Shown here one piece after another: positions 8,692 to 18,374 of a DNA stretch of 64,000 nt. Source of the stretch: Hyphomicrobiales bacterium (lineage in GTDB: Bacteria > Pseudomonadota > Alphaproteobacteria > Rhizobiales > Beijerinckiaceae); assembly GCA_017302635.1 (NCBI GenBank), contig JAFLCX010000002.1, forward strand, positions 496,001 through 560,000, written 5' to 3'. A program made the translations under genes and the position numbers. The notes under the pieces are model-generated. The model was not told the DNA's origin. It did no database searches and saw only the letters and a list, made by a program, of their open reading frames with translations. The stretch's first letter is position 1. Each line of letters opens with the position of its first letter.

Positions 8692-10452
8692 ATGACCGAG
8701 ACCATGACCGGCGCCGAAATGGTTGTGCGTGCCATGCAGGACCATGATGTCGATACGCTTTTCGGTTATCCGGGCGGCGCGGTTCTCCCGATTTATGATG
8801 CACTTTTCCAGCAGAACTCGGTGCAACACATTCTTGTGCGCCATGAGCAGGGCGCGGTGCACTCGGCCGAGGGCTATGCCCGCTCCTCCGGCAAGGTGGG
8901 TGTGGTGCTGGTCACCTCTGGCCCCGGTGCCACGAATGCGGTGACGGGCCTCACCGATGCGCTGATGGACTCGATCCCGATCGTCTGTTTTACCGGTCAG
9001 GTGCCCACCCATCTCATCGGCTCGGATGCATTTCAGGAATGCGATACGGTGGGCATCACTCGCCACTGCACCAAGCACAATTATCTGGTCAAGCGTATCG
9101 AGGACTTGCCGCGCATCATCCACGAGGCGTTCTATGTGGCGCGCTCGGGCCGCCCCGGCCCTGTGGTGATCGATATTCCGAAGGATATCCAGTTCCAGCG
9201 CGGCACCTATACGGGCCCCGGCGAGGTTCAGCACAAATCCTACCGCCCAAAAATGGAGGGGGACCGCCGCGCCATCGAGCGTGCGGTCGATCTGATGCTC
9301 AAGGCCAAGCGCCCGGTTTTCTACACGGGTGGTGGCGTGATCAATGCGGGGCCCGAAGCCTCGAAGACCCTGCGTGAACTCGTGCGGCTCACGGGTTTCC
9401 CGGTGACATCAACCCTGATGGGCCTTGGCGCTTACCCGGCGAACGATCCGCTCTGGCTCGGCATGCTCGGGATGCATGGCACCTACGAGGCGAACCTCGC
9501 GATGCATGGCTGCGATGTGATGATCAACATCGGAGCGCGCTTCGACGATCGCATCACCGGGCGACTTGACGCCTTTTCGCCAGGCAGCCGGAAGATCCAT
9601 GTCGATATTGACCCCTCCTCGATCAACAAGAACGTGAAGGTCGAGGTTGGCATCATCGGCGATGCCGGCAATGTGCTCAAAGAGATGCTCGAAATCTTCA
9701 AGGCGAAGAAGCGCGCTGAACAGGCCGAGGAAATTCGGCCGTGGTGGAAGGAGATCAACTCTTGGCGCGCGCGCAATTCGCTGAGCTATCAGCGCTCGAA
9801 AGATGTGATCAAACCGCAATATGCGGTGGAGCGGCTTTATGCTCTGACCAAGAACCGGAAGACGTATGTCACGACCGAAGTCGGCCAGCACCAGATGTGG
9901 GCTGCGCAGCATTTCCATTTCGACGAGCCGAACCGCTGGATGACCTCGGGGGGCCTTGGAACGATGGGTTATGGCCTGCCGGCGGCGATTGGCGTTCAGC
10001 TCGCGCATCCCGATGCGCTGGTGATCGACATTGCCGGTGAAGCATCGATCCTGATGAACATGCAGGAGATGAGCACAGCCGCGCAGTATCGCCTGCCAGT
10101 GAAGATTTTCATCCTCAACAACGAATACATGGGCATGGTGCGCCAGTGGCAGGAATTGCTGCATGGAGGACGTTATTCGGAGAGTTATTCCTCGGCGCTG
10201 CCGGATTTCGTGAAATTGGCCGAAGCCTATCACGCCAAGGGCATTCGCTGTGGTGATCCGGCCGAACTCGATGCGGCCATTCATGACATGATCGATTATC
10301 CCGGCCCGGTGATTTTCGATTGCCTTGTGGCAAAAGAGGAGAATTGCCTGCCGATGATCCCCTCGGGCAAAGCACATAACGAGATGATCCTGCCGGATTT
10401 TGCGGGCGAAATCGGCGATATCATTGATAGCAAGGGCAAGCAGCTGGTGTGA
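8692..10452 (+). CDS. ilvB: Acetolactate synthase, large (catalytic) subunit
   Basis: Thiamine-diphosphate enzyme that condenses two pyruvates, or pyruvate with 2-oxobutyrate, in valine/leucine and isoleucine synthesis. The start MTETMTGAEMVVRAM leads into the PYR domain, with GYPGGAVLPIYDAL and catalytic Glu in RHEQGAVHSAEG. The central FAD-related domain contains GARFDDRITG. The PP domain carries GEASILMNMQEMSTA and NNEYMGMVRQWQ; GEA instead of GDA is, as far as I know, usual in alphaproteobacterial IlvB. GGAG before the ATG serves as Shine-Dalgarno. Expression is probably set by the upstream attenuator. The stop overlaps a possible GTG of the next gene. Confidence 0.97.
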   Translation: MTETMTGAEMVVRAMQDHDVDTLFGYPGGAVLPIYDALFQQNSVQHILVRHEQGAVHSAEGYARSSGKVGVVLVTSGPGATNAVTGLTDALMDSIPIVCFTGQVPTHLIGSDAFQECDTVGITRHCTKHNYLVKRIEDLPRIIHEAFYVARSGRPGPVVIDIPKDIQFQRGTYTGPGEVQHKSYRPKMEGDRRAIERAVDLMLKAKRPVFYTGGGVINAGPEASKTLRELVRLTGFPVTSTLMGLGAYPANDPLWLGMLGMHGTYEANLAMHGCDVMINIGARFDDRITGRLDAFSPGSRKIHVDIDPSSINKNVKVEVGIIGDAGNVLKEMLEIFKAKKRAEQAEEIRPWWKEINSWRARNSLSYQRSKDVIKPQYAVERLYALTKNRKTYVTTEVGQHQMWAAQHFHFDEPNRWMTSGGLGTMGYGLPAAIGVQLAHPDALVIDIAGEASILMNMQEMSTAAQYRLPVKIFILNNEYMGMVRQWQELLHGGRYSESYSSALPDFVKLAEAYHAKGIRCGDPAELDAAIHDMIDYPGPVIFDCLVAKEENCLPMIPSGKAHNEMILPDFAGEIGDIIDSKGKQLV

Positions 10453-10454
10453 CG

Positions 10455-11411
10455 ATGTTCACGCTTCCCGAACTTGAGGCCGCGCATGCGGTCGTGAAGG
10501 CGGCCATGCCGCCGACGCCGCAGCACGCCTGGCCCTTGCTGGCCCGGCGTCTGGGCGCAGGCGTGATCGTCAAGCACGAGAACCATACGCCTACCGGTGC
10601 GTTCAAGGTGCGGGGCGGGCTTGTCTATATGGATCGCCTCAAGCGCGAACGTCCTGGTGTGGCCGGCGTGATCTCTGCCACACGCGGCAATCACGGCCAG
10701 AGTCTCGCTTTTGCGGGGCGAAAGGCGGATGTGCCGGTGACCATTCTGGTGCCGCGCGGCAACTCGACGGAGAAGAATGCCGCGATGAAGGGCTTCGGGG
10801 CGGAGCTCATCGAGTTCGGCTCGGATTTCCAGGAGGCTCGGGAAGAGGCGGGGCGCCTTGCAGGCCTGCGCGGGCTCGAACTGGTGCCGTCTTTTCACCG
10901 AGACCTCGTGTTGGGTGTCGCCACCTATGCGCTTGAACTGCTTTCCGCGCACCGGGATATCGAGCGCCTCTATGTGCCGATCGGGCAGGGCTCGGGCATA
11001 TGCGGCTGCATTGCGGCACGCGATGCCCTCGGGCTCCCGACCGAGATCATCGGCGTGCAGGCGGAGGGAGCACCTGCTTATGCGCTGTCATTCAAGGCCG
11101 GGCATCCGGTTTCGACCGACAGCGCCGTTACCTTCGCCGACGGCATGGCAACCCGTGTTCCCGACGCAGAAGCTCTGGACGTGATCCGCCGAGGTGCGGC
11201 CCGCATTGTCACGCTCTCTGACGATGCCATCGCGGAAGCGATCCGCATCTATTGGACCGATACACACAACCTCGCCGAAGGGGCCGGGGCAGCTCCGCTG
11301 GCTGCTGCGCTGCTTGAGCGCAAAACTCGACCACCCGCCAAGACGGCCCTCATTCTGTGTGGCGGCAATATCGACCTCGCATTGTTCCGATCGCGCGTTC
11401 TTCAAGCCTGA
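10455..11411 (+). CDS. Threonine dehydratase-like PLP enzyme (no ACT domain)
   Basis: A fold-type II pyridoxal-phosphate enzyme of 318 residues. Lys51 in GAFKVRGG is the expected Schiff-base lysine. TRGNHGQS is the substrate-carboxylate (Asn) loop and GQGSGICG the phosphate-binding glycine loop. The C-terminal regulatory domain of biosynthetic IlvA is absent, so this is the short, catabolic-type architecture. Its place between ilvB and ilvN suggests it makes 2-oxobutyrate from threonine for the adjacent synthase, but serine or hydroxy-amino-acid dehydratase activity is possible. ATG 10455 lies 3 bp after the ilvB stop; a GTG at 10449 would overlap it. Confidence 0.82.
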   Translation: MFTLPELEAAHAVVKAAMPPTPQHAWPLLARRLGAGVIVKHENHTPTGAFKVRGGLVYMDRLKRERPGVAGVISATRGNHGQSLAFAGRKADVPVTILVPRGNSTEKNAAMKGFGAELIEFGSDFQEAREEAGRLAGLRGLELVPSFHRDLVLGVATYALELLSAHRDIERLYVPIGQGSGICGCIAARDALGLPTEIIGVQAEGAPAYALSFKAGHPVSTDSAVTFADGMATRVPDAEALDVIRRGAARIVTLSDDAIAEAIRIYWTDTHNLAEGAGAAPLAAALLERKTRPPAKTALILCGGNIDLALFRSRVLQA

Positions 11412-11429
11412 ACCGAAAGCCTGAGTCTC

Positions 11430-11975
11430 ATGAACACCACCCATTATCCTACGCTCACCACGCAGCAGATCATCGAGAAGCGCACGTTCTGCGTGCTGGT
11501 CGACAACGAGCCGGGCGTGCTCGCGCGCATCGCCGGCATGTTCTCCGGGCGCGGCTACAACATTGAGTCGCTCACCGTTTCCGAGACCGAGCACGAAAAG
11601 CATCTCTCGCGCATTACGATCGTGACGAGCGGCACCGCGAATGTGCTGAACCAGATCGAGGCGCAGCTCGATCGCCTCGTGCCGGTCCACAAGGTGGTGA
11701 ACCTCACCTCCAAAGCCGCGATCGAGCGCGAACTGGCGCTCGTGAAGGTGGCGCAGCAGGGTGAGACCAAGGGTGAGCATCGCATGGAGGCCCTGCGCCT
11801 CGCCGCGGCTTTCGGCGCGAAGACGGTGGATGCGACGCTGACCTCGTTCATTTTTGAACTCGCCGGCCCCTCCGATGATGTCGAGCGCTTCATCAACCTC
11901 ATGGCCGCGATCGGGCTTGTGGAAGTCAGCCGCACGGGTGTGGCGGCCATCGCACGCGGAGCCGAGGGACTGTGA
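11430..11975 (+). CDS. ilvN: Acetolactate synthase, small (regulatory) subunit
   Basis: Regulatory subunit that activates IlvB and confers valine feedback inhibition. The N-terminal ACT domain begins at FCVLVDNEPGVLARIAGMFSGRGYNIESLTV, with the family-typical NEPGVLARI and GYNIESL signatures. The C-terminal domain includes VDATLTSFIFELAG and EVSRTGVAAIARG. At 181 residues it is of the longer IlvN/IlvH type. It lies 18 bp after the dehydratase gene and is almost certainly co-transcribed with ilvB. Confidence 0.95.
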   Translation: MNTTHYPTLTTQQIIEKRTFCVLVDNEPGVLARIAGMFSGRGYNIESLTVSETEHEKHLSRITIVTSGTANVLNQIEAQLDRLVPVHKVVNLTSKAAIERELALVKVAQQGETKGEHRMEALRLAAAFGAKTVDATLTSFIFELAGPSDDVERFINLMAAIGLVEVSRTGVAAIARGAEGL

Positions 11976-11994
11976 GGCATCAGCGGGCCTGATG

Positions 11995-12023
11995 GATCGA
12001 TCAATGAATAACGTTGGTCGATC
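11995..12023. promoter_or_regulatory. Imperfect inverted repeat between ilvN and the LysE-type gene
   Basis: GATCGATCAA and TTGGTCGATC are inverted with one mismatch around a 9-bp spacer, 46 bp before the exporter start. It may be an operator for the exporter gene or a weak hairpin; no T-run follows. Confidence 0.35.
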
Positions 12024-12068
12024 GAAATTGCGCCTGTTACGGCTCTGCTCCCTTGTGAGGAGCCCTGC

Positions 12069-12677
12069 ATGTCGCCTGACCTGATGCTCGCGTTCATGGG
12101 CTTTGCCGTTGTGAATTCCATCACGCCGGGGCCCAACAACATGATGTTGATGACGTCAGGCGTGAATTTCGGCTTCCGTCGCACGATGCCGCATCTGGCG
12201 GGCGTCAATCTCGGCTTCATGCTGATGATGCTGCTCGTCGGGCTGGGCATGGGCCAGATTTTTGCCCGGTTCCCGATCGTCTATACGAGCATGAAAGTGC
12301 TGGGGGCCCTTTATCTCCTCTGGCTCGCCTGGAAGATTGCTCGCTCCGGCCCGATCGAAGATGGTGAAGCCGCGGGCCATCCTATGACCTTCCTTCAGGC
12401 GGCGGCTTTCCAGTGGGTAAACCCGAAGGCCTGGGCCATGGTGATCGGGGCCATCGCCGCTTTCACCGAACCATCGGCCTATGTCACATCGGTGCTCGCC
12501 ATCACCGCGCTTTACCTGATCGGCGGCACACCTTCATCCGTCGTCTGGGTGGTGTTCGGAACCGCCATGCGGCGCTTGTTGCGCCATCCGCGGCAGGTCA
12601 TCTGGTTCAACCGGGCCATGGCGCTGCTGCTGGTGCTCTCGCTCTGGCCGATTGTTTCCGATTTGATCCCGCGCTGA
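12069..12677 (+). CDS. LysE/RhtB-family amino-acid exporter
   Basis: Inner-membrane exporter of 202 residues with about six hydrophobic segments. The N-terminal signature VNSITPGPNNMMLMTSGVNFG is characteristic of the LysE superfamily, and the FQWVNPKAWAM motif lies in the second half. Such proteins export amino acids or derivatives when internal levels rise. Its position among ilv genes invites the idea that it exports a branched-chain amino acid or threonine, but that is inference only. The downstream TetR regulator may control it. Confidence 0.88.
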   Translation: MSPDLMLAFMGFAVVNSITPGPNNMMLMTSGVNFGFRRTMPHLAGVNLGFMLMMLLVGLGMGQIFARFPIVYTSMKVLGALYLLWLAWKIARSGPIEDGEAAGHPMTFLQAAAFQWVNPKAWAMVIGAIAAFTEPSAYVTSVLAITALYLIGGTPSSVVWVVFGTAMRRLLRHPRQVIWFNRAMALLLVLSLWPIVSDLIPR

Positions 12678-12721
12678 AACCGTTTGACGAGAGCCGGACT
12701 TTCACTTAACCAAGTGCCGAA

Positions 12722-12739
12722 CCGTAACGTTCGTTACGG
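12722..12739. promoter_or_regulatory. Palindromic operator candidate upstream of the TetR gene
   Basis: CCGTAAC-GTTC-GTTACGG is a perfect 7-bp inverted repeat 23 bp before the TetR-type start codon. Its size and position fit an autoregulatory operator for a dimeric TetR protein. Confidence 0.55.
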
Positions 12740-12762
12740 CAATAGTCGAGCGTCTTTTCCGC

Positions 12763-13413
12763 ATGAGTCAGCCGGAAGCCCCCACGGAGCAGCAGCCGAG
12801 CCCGCGCCAGATCGAGGTGCTGGAGGCAACGTTGCGCCAGATGCTCGTCGAGGGGCAGGCGGTGACGATGAATTCCGTCGCGAGGGCCGCAAGCTGCTCG
12901 AAGGAGACGCTCTATAAATGGTTCGGTGATCGCGAGGGGTTGCTCACCGCGACCGTGAAGTGGAAGGCCTCGCGCGTGCATGTCGGGGCTATTGAGCCAG
13001 GGCGGCTGGATCGTGCGGCTCTGGTCGCGCGGCTTGAGGAATTCGCGAGCAACTGGCTCGCGGTGATTTCCTCGGAAACGTCCATTGCCCTCAATCGCAT
13101 CGCGATGGGGGAGGCGGGAACGGGCAAGCATTCGCTGGGCGCGATTGTGCTTGAAAATGGCCGCTTCGCCCTCGGGGCGCGCCTCAAGCCGGTGCTGGAA
13201 GCAGGTCGCGCGGCCCGGCTGCTTGAATTTCAGGACAGCGAAGAAGCGTTCCGCACCTTCTTCGGCCTCATGGCGCGGGATGTGCAGATCCGCCTGCTGC
13301 TGGGCGATGCGCTGGTACTCTCGTCCGCGACCATCCATCAGGAGGCGGCACGCGCCGCCACGCAATTTCTCGCCCTTTACGGGGTGGAAAACCCAACCGG
13401 CTCAGCCGGATGA
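12763..13413 (+). CDS. TetR/AcrR-family transcriptional regulator
   Basis: One-component repressor of 216 residues. The N-terminal HTH spans about residues 15-60: QIEVLEATLRQMLVEGQAVTMNSVARAA, followed by the recognition helix region CSKETLYKWFGDREGLL, typical of TetR proteins. The C-terminal ligand-binding half is not diagnostic. A palindrome lies immediately upstream, and ilvC begins 27 bp downstream, so the gene could be co-transcribed with ilvC. The ligand is unknown. Confidence 0.88.
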   Translation: MSQPEAPTEQQPSPRQIEVLEATLRQMLVEGQAVTMNSVARAASCSKETLYKWFGDREGLLTATVKWKASRVHVGAIEPGRLDRAALVARLEEFASNWLAVISSETSIALNRIAMGEAGTGKHSLGAIVLENGRFALGARLKPVLEAGRAARLLEFQDSEEAFRTFFGLMARDVQIRLLLGDALVLSSATIHQEAARAATQFLALYGVENPTGSAG

Positions 13414-14460
<1,047 letters not shown>

Positions 14461-14485
14461 TCCGCGGCCTCTCGGCTTTTGGAGG

Positions 14486-14510
14486 GGGCGCGGATTTCCG
14501 CGCCCTTTCT
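14486..14510 (+). terminator. Terminator after ilvC
   Basis: GGGCGCGG and CCGCGCCC form an 8-bp stem with an ATTT loop, followed by TTTCT. It ends the ilvC transcript. Confidence 0.8.
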
Positions 14511-14574
14511 CGTTGGCCATGGAATTTCGCGGCGATTCCATGCATGAATGACCCTCCCGCCCCGTGGAGGCTCG

Positions 14575-15825
14575 ATGGCCCGCTTTCGCATCGCCACCTT
14601 CAACACCGAAAACCTCTTCACGCGGCCTGATTTTCTCAGCCTTGGCACGCGCCCGTCTGACAAGCGGATCGGCATGGTCGAGTTCAAGGATCAGGCTGAA
14701 CTGCGCCTCGCCCGGCGGATATCCGAGGCGACCTTGTCGCGCATCGAGCGTCAGTTGACGGCGCAGGTGATCGTCGATGCCGATGCTGATTTCGTCGCTC
14801 TGCAGGAGGTGGATGATCGCGCGGCGCTTGAGCTGTTCCGCGATGAATTCATCCACCCGCAACTCTCGCCCCGGCTCGGACGCGTGCTTCAAGTGGAAGT
14901 CAGGCGCCTGCATGCCGAGGCAGACGGGCAATTCGGCACGCAATCCCCCTCGCCAGCGAAGGCGCGAGAACGAGCCGACTGGATTGCCGAGCAGTTGGGC
15001 GAAGCACGCCGCGTCGCCGAGAAGAGCCTCTATTACGATGATTTCGACGTGATCGAGGGCAATGACCGGCGCGGCATCGATCTGGGCTTTCTCTCGCGGT
15101 TGAAGCCGAGGAAAGTCACCCATTACGCCAAGTTTTCTTATGACGATTTCGGGCTCTGGAGTGCCGACATCGCCCGCATCCATGAGCAGGACTGGCGCAA
15201 TTATGGGGAGCAGGGCGCGCGGCCCGATGGTTCGGCAAAGGTCTTCCGGCGCGATCTCGTGGCTGTCGATCTCGAGATCGAGGGGCGGGAGCTGACTGTT
15301 TTCAACTGTCACCTCAAGTCCAACACCAATGGCGGGCGCGACAAGGCTTACCTGATCCGGGAAGCGGAAGTGCAGGCACTGGTCGCGATTATCCGGCAGC
15401 GTTTTCCCGATCCCGCTACGGCCAACTGGGTGATTTGCGGCGACTTCAACGATTATGTCGATATCGACGGCTCGCCTCAGATGTTCAACCTCAAGACTGG
15501 CCAGCCCTATCGCACCACCCTCGGTCCGCTTATCGATGGGCTTGGCGCTTTCGATGTCTGCCGCTGGATCGACGAGCCCTCCGATCGCTGGACGACCTAC
15601 TACCCCGCCGAAGATATCCATTCGCAGCTCGATCACATCTTCATCTCGCCCGCTCTTCACGCCGCCAATGCGCGGCGCGCGGCTGAGGAGCGTCAATTGC
15701 GGATCATCCGTGAAGGTTTGCCGTGGTCGGTTCCGCGTGGCGGTCGGCGCTACCCCGGCGTGGGACTCAGCGATCCCAAGGCGTCGGATCATGCCGCCGT
15801 CGCCATAACGCTCGATATCCCCTGA
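14575..15825 (+). CDS. Endonuclease/exonuclease/phosphatase-family protein
   Basis: Predicted metal-dependent phosphodiesterase or nuclease of the EEP (DNase I-like) superfamily, 416 residues. Core motifs appear in order: ATFNTENLF, LQEVDD with the metal-binding Glu, FNCHLKSN, ICGDFNDY with the catalytic Asp/Asn, and QLDHIFIS followed by SDHAAV at the C-terminus. ATG 14575 follows TGGAGG with good spacing; the frame extends upstream to 14548. No signal peptide is visible, so it is likely cytoplasmic. The substrate cannot be assigned. Confidence 0.87.
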   Translation: MARFRIATFNTENLFTRPDFLSLGTRPSDKRIGMVEFKDQAELRLARRISEATLSRIERQLTAQVIVDADADFVALQEVDDRAALELFRDEFIHPQLSPRLGRVLQVEVRRLHAEADGQFGTQSPSPAKARERADWIAEQLGEARRVAEKSLYYDDFDVIEGNDRRGIDLGFLSRLKPRKVTHYAKFSYDDFGLWSADIARIHEQDWRNYGEQGARPDGSAKVFRRDLVAVDLEIEGRELTVFNCHLKSNTNGGRDKAYLIREAEVQALVAIIRQRFPDPATANWVICGDFNDYVDIDGSPQMFNLKTGQPYRTTLGPLIDGLGAFDVCRWIDEPSDRWTTYYPAEDIHSQLDHIFISPALHAANARRAAEERQLRIIREGLPWSVPRGGRRYPGVGLSDPKASDHAAVAITLDIP

Positions 15826-15901
15826 GAACTCGTGCCTCGTTGATCCATTCATCAAAATTTCGCGCTGGACATCCGCGCGGGTGGTGCCCGATCCTCCGCA
15901 C

Positions 15902-16756
15902 ATGGCCATTCTTTCGATCCAGAGCCATGTGGCCTATGGTCATGTCGGCAACGCTTCCGCCGTTTTCCCCATGCAGCGGCTGGGGGTTGAGGTGTGGCCC
16001 ATCCATACTGTGCAGTTTTCCAACCACACCGGCTATGGCGCGTGGCGCGGCGAGGTTTTTGGGGCCGGGCTGATCGCGGATTGCGTTCTGGGGATCGAGG
16101 AGCGCGGCGTGCTTCAACAATGTGAAGCCGTGCTCTCGGGCTATATGGGTTCATCGGAGACAGGGCAGGCCATCCTTGATGCCGTGGCGCGCGTGCGTGC
16201 TGCCAATCCGCAGGCGCTCTATGCCTGTGATCCTGTGATCGGCGATGTCGGGCGCGGGATTTTCGTGCGTCCGGGAATCCCGGAATTCATGCGCGAGAAG
16301 GCGGTGCCCGCTGCCGATATCATCACGCCGAACCAGTTCGAGCTGGCCTACCTCGCGGGCACAGAGATCACGTCTCGTGACGATCTCGCGGTCGCTTTGA
16401 GCGCGGTGCACGCGATGGGGCCGCAGGTGATTCTCGTCACCTCGCTCATGCTGGAGGATACGCCCGCTGATGCGCTGGATCTGGCGGTTTCGACGGGAGC
16501 CGGGACGTTATTCCGGCTGCGCACCCCCAAACTCGACTGCAATGTGAATGGCGCCGGTGACGCGATTGCCGCGCTTTTCCTTGTCCATATGTTGCGCACC
16601 GCCGATCCGGCACTCGCGATGCAACTGTCGGCCTCCTCCATTCACGGGTTGCTGGTGAAGACAGTGGCGGCGGGCAGCCGGGAAATTCTCACCGTCACCG
16701 CGCAGCAGGAATTTGTGACGCCAAGCCGGATTTTCCCCGTTGAGAACCTCGGCTGA
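15902..16756 (+). CDS. pdxY: Pyridoxal kinase (PdxY/PdxK type)
   Basis: Phosphorylates pyridoxal in vitamin B6 salvage. It is a ribokinase-fold protein of 284 residues with the N-terminal [23 protein letters not shown], the [10 protein letters not shown] segment, [20 protein letters not shown], and the catalytic-loop motif [12 protein letters not shown]. The start at ATG 15902 fits family alignments from memory although its Shine-Dalgarno is weak; a GTG at 15881 is an alternative. It is a likely single-gene unit. Confidence 0.93.
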   Translation: MAILSIQSHVAYGHVGNASAVFPMQRLGVEVWPIHTVQFSNHTGYGAWRGEVFGAGLIADCVLGIEERGVLQQCEAVLSGYMGSSETGQAILDAVARVRAANPQALYACDPVIGDVGRGIFVRPGIPEFMREKAVPAADIITPNQFELAYLAGTEITSRDDLAVALSAVHAMGPQVILVTSLMLEDTPADALDLAVSTGAGTLFRLRTPKLDCNVNGAGDAIAALFLVHMLRTADPALAMQLSASSIHGLLVKTVAAGSREILTVTAQQEFVTPSRIFPVENLG

Positions 16757-16758
16757 AC

Positions 16759-16782
16759 AAAAAAGGCCGGGCGAACCCGGCC
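16759..16782 (-). terminator. Terminator for the ComEA-like gene (minus strand)
   Basis: GGCCGGG and CCCGGCC form a 7-bp stem around a CGAA loop. The A-run on its left side is a T-run when read on the minus strand, matching the gene ending at 16808. On the plus strand it lacks a good T-run. Confidence 0.8.
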
Positions 16783-16807
16783 TCCCTGACTGGTGATCAA
16801 GATGCGA

Positions 16808-17215
16808 TCAGAACCGAACCTTATCCTTGATCGCTGCTTCGGCGTTGGAAGGCACCACGCCGCGCGCGACGAAGTCGTTCCAGTCCTTGAAGCGACCGTT
16901 CTTGGTGCGGGCTTCGATGATCGCCTTGGCACGTGCGGCGCCGATCTGCGGCAGCTTGTCGAGTTCGGCCTCTGTCGCGGTGTTGAGGTTGACGAGCTGA
17001 CCCTGCTGCGCGGGGCGCGGAGCGGTTGTGGCAGCAGCCGGAGCAGCTGGCGCAGGAGCCGTGGTGCGCGGAGCGGTCTGGGCCGGGGCCGCCGGGGCCG
17101 TCGGCTGCGCCGGGCGCTGCTGCTGGTTCTGCGGAGCCGGAGCGGTCTGCGCGAAGGCACCCGAAGCGAGGACAAGAGCAGCCACAGTGCCGGCCAGAGC
17201 GGTTTTGATCATCAT
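16808..17215 (-). CDS. Secreted helix-hairpin-helix (ComEA-like) protein
   Basis: A 135-residue exported protein. The signal peptide (MIKTALAGTVAALVLASGAFAQ) is followed by a low-complexity Ala/Pro/Gln linker of about 45 residues and a C-terminal helix-hairpin-helix domain: VNLNTATEAELDKLPQIG, ARAKAIIEAR, FKDWNDFVARGV. This HhH domain resembles that of ComEA, which binds DNA in the periplasm during transformation. No other competence gene is in the window, so a role in DNA uptake is only a possibility. A double ATG lies at 17215 and 17212; AGGAGTG upstream acts as Shine-Dalgarno. Confidence 0.85.
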   Translation of the reverse strand: MMIKTALAGTVAALVLASGAFAQTAPAPQNQQQRPAQPTAPAAPAQTAPRTTAPAPAAPAAATTAPRPAQQGQLVNLNTATEAELDKLPQIGAARAKAIIEARTKNGRFKDWNDFVARGVVPSNAEAAIKDKVRF

Positions 17216-17462
17216 CGAATGACACTCCTTTGAGTGTAAATCCCCCGGGATTGTTTCATGTGGCCCGGCGCGCGGGTTCGCGCTCGGACCAAGCAGGACG
17301 GAGCTTTTCGTTCGCTCCGAACCTCAGGCTCGGAATTAATGCAGCGGAAGTGAACTGCGACGCAATGGTTCATTTCGCTGCCGTTCATCTCGAAATTGTG
17401 GACAACCGACTTGCGCGCGATCAGGGCATCGGCTCAACACTTGAACGACAAGGAAGACAGGA

Positions 17463-18374
17463 ATGCGACGGCAATTTCACACCCTCGACGTTTTCACCGA
17501 CAAGCGCCACGAGGGCAATCCGCTCGCCGTCGTCTTTGATGCCGAAGGGCTCGATGATGCCGCGATGCAGACCATTGCGCGCGAGTTCAACCTGCCCGAG
17601 ACGGTTTTTGTCTTTCCGCCGAGCGACCCTTTGAATTCCGCCGCGATCCGGATTTTCACGCCGGCGAATGAATTGCCTTTCGCGGGGCATCCGACCGTCG
17701 GCACGGCCATTCTGCTTGCCGAAACGCGTGCAGGAGAGATGCTCGGCAGTCACGGTGTCACGATCGCACTTGAAGAGAAGATCGGGTTGGTGAAAGTCGA
17801 TGTCTCTCGCGTGCCGGGCCGGGCTGCACGCGCCGTATTCAGCTTGCCGGTTCTGCCCAAAATGCTCGATCACGTCTTCGATCCTCAAATCGTGGCGCGC
17901 GCCATCGGGCTTGATCCGACGGAAATCGGCTTCGGCGCGCATGGTATCGCGACCTGGAGTGCCGGCGTGCCTTTCGTGATGGTGCCGATCCGTTCGCTCG
18001 AAGCGATCGGACGCTCGGGCTACGCCGATCCCCAGGCCTGGAAGGCGGCCTTCGGTGTCACGGGCAAGAGGGCTGCCTACCTCTACACGCGCGAGACCGT
18101 TCATCCGAGCCACCACGTTCATGCCCGGATGTTCGCGCCGGCCATGGGCATATCGGAAGATCCGGCGACCGGAGCGGCGGTCGCGGCCTTTGCTGGCGTG
18201 GCAGCCACTTGTGAGCTGCCGGAAGACGGCGTGCATCAACTCGTGATCGAGCAGGGCTTCGAGATGGGCCGCCCCAGCCTCATCGCGCTCGATCTCGATA
18301 TCCAGCATGGCGGGCTCGTTGCCGCTGCGATCGGTGGAAGTGCGGTGCGCATGAGCGAAGGCGTGCTGTTGTGA
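17463..18374 (+). CDS. PhzF-family isomerase-like protein
   Basis: Member of the PhzF/diaminopimelate-epimerase fold family, 303 residues. Family landmarks are [15 protein letters not shown], the catalytic Glu in [25 protein letters not shown], and [15 protein letters not shown] in the second half. PhzF acts in phenazine synthesis, but no phenazine genes are nearby and most chromosomal homologues have unknown substrates, so only the family is asserted. It overlaps the Nudix gene by four bases (GTGA). Confidence 0.88.
   Translation: MRRQFHTLDVFTDKRHEGNPLAVVFDAEGLDDAAMQTIAREFNLPETVFVFPPSDPLNSAAIRIFTPANELPFAGHPTVGTAILLAETRAGEMLGSHGVTIALEEKIGLVKVDVSRVPGRAARAVFSLPVLPKMLDHVFDPQIVARAIGLDPTEIGFGAHGIATWSAGVPFVMVPIRSLEAIGRSGYADPQAWKAAFGVTGKRAAYLYTRETVHPSHHVHARMFAPAMGISEDPATGAAVAAFAGVAATCELPEDGVHQLVIEQGFEMGRPSLIALDLDIQHGGLVAAAIGGSAVRMSEGVLL

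Noticed and set aside
8692..10452. Loss of the usual Asp in the ThDP motif (GEA in place of GDA/GDG) as a sign of an inactive IlvB
   Set aside because: To my knowledge this variant is normal in alphaproteobacterial IlvB and the rest of the active-site residues are intact.
17342..17380. Imperfect inverted repeat (CAGCGGAAGTGAAC / GTTCATTTCGCTG) between the ComEA-like and PhzF-like genes
   Set aside because: It needs a bulge to pair, has no T-run and is not positioned relative to any clear promoter; it may be chance.
17463..18374. Phenazine biosynthesis
   Set aside because: Only a PhzF-like gene is present; chromosomal PhzF homologues without other phz genes are common and have other roles.
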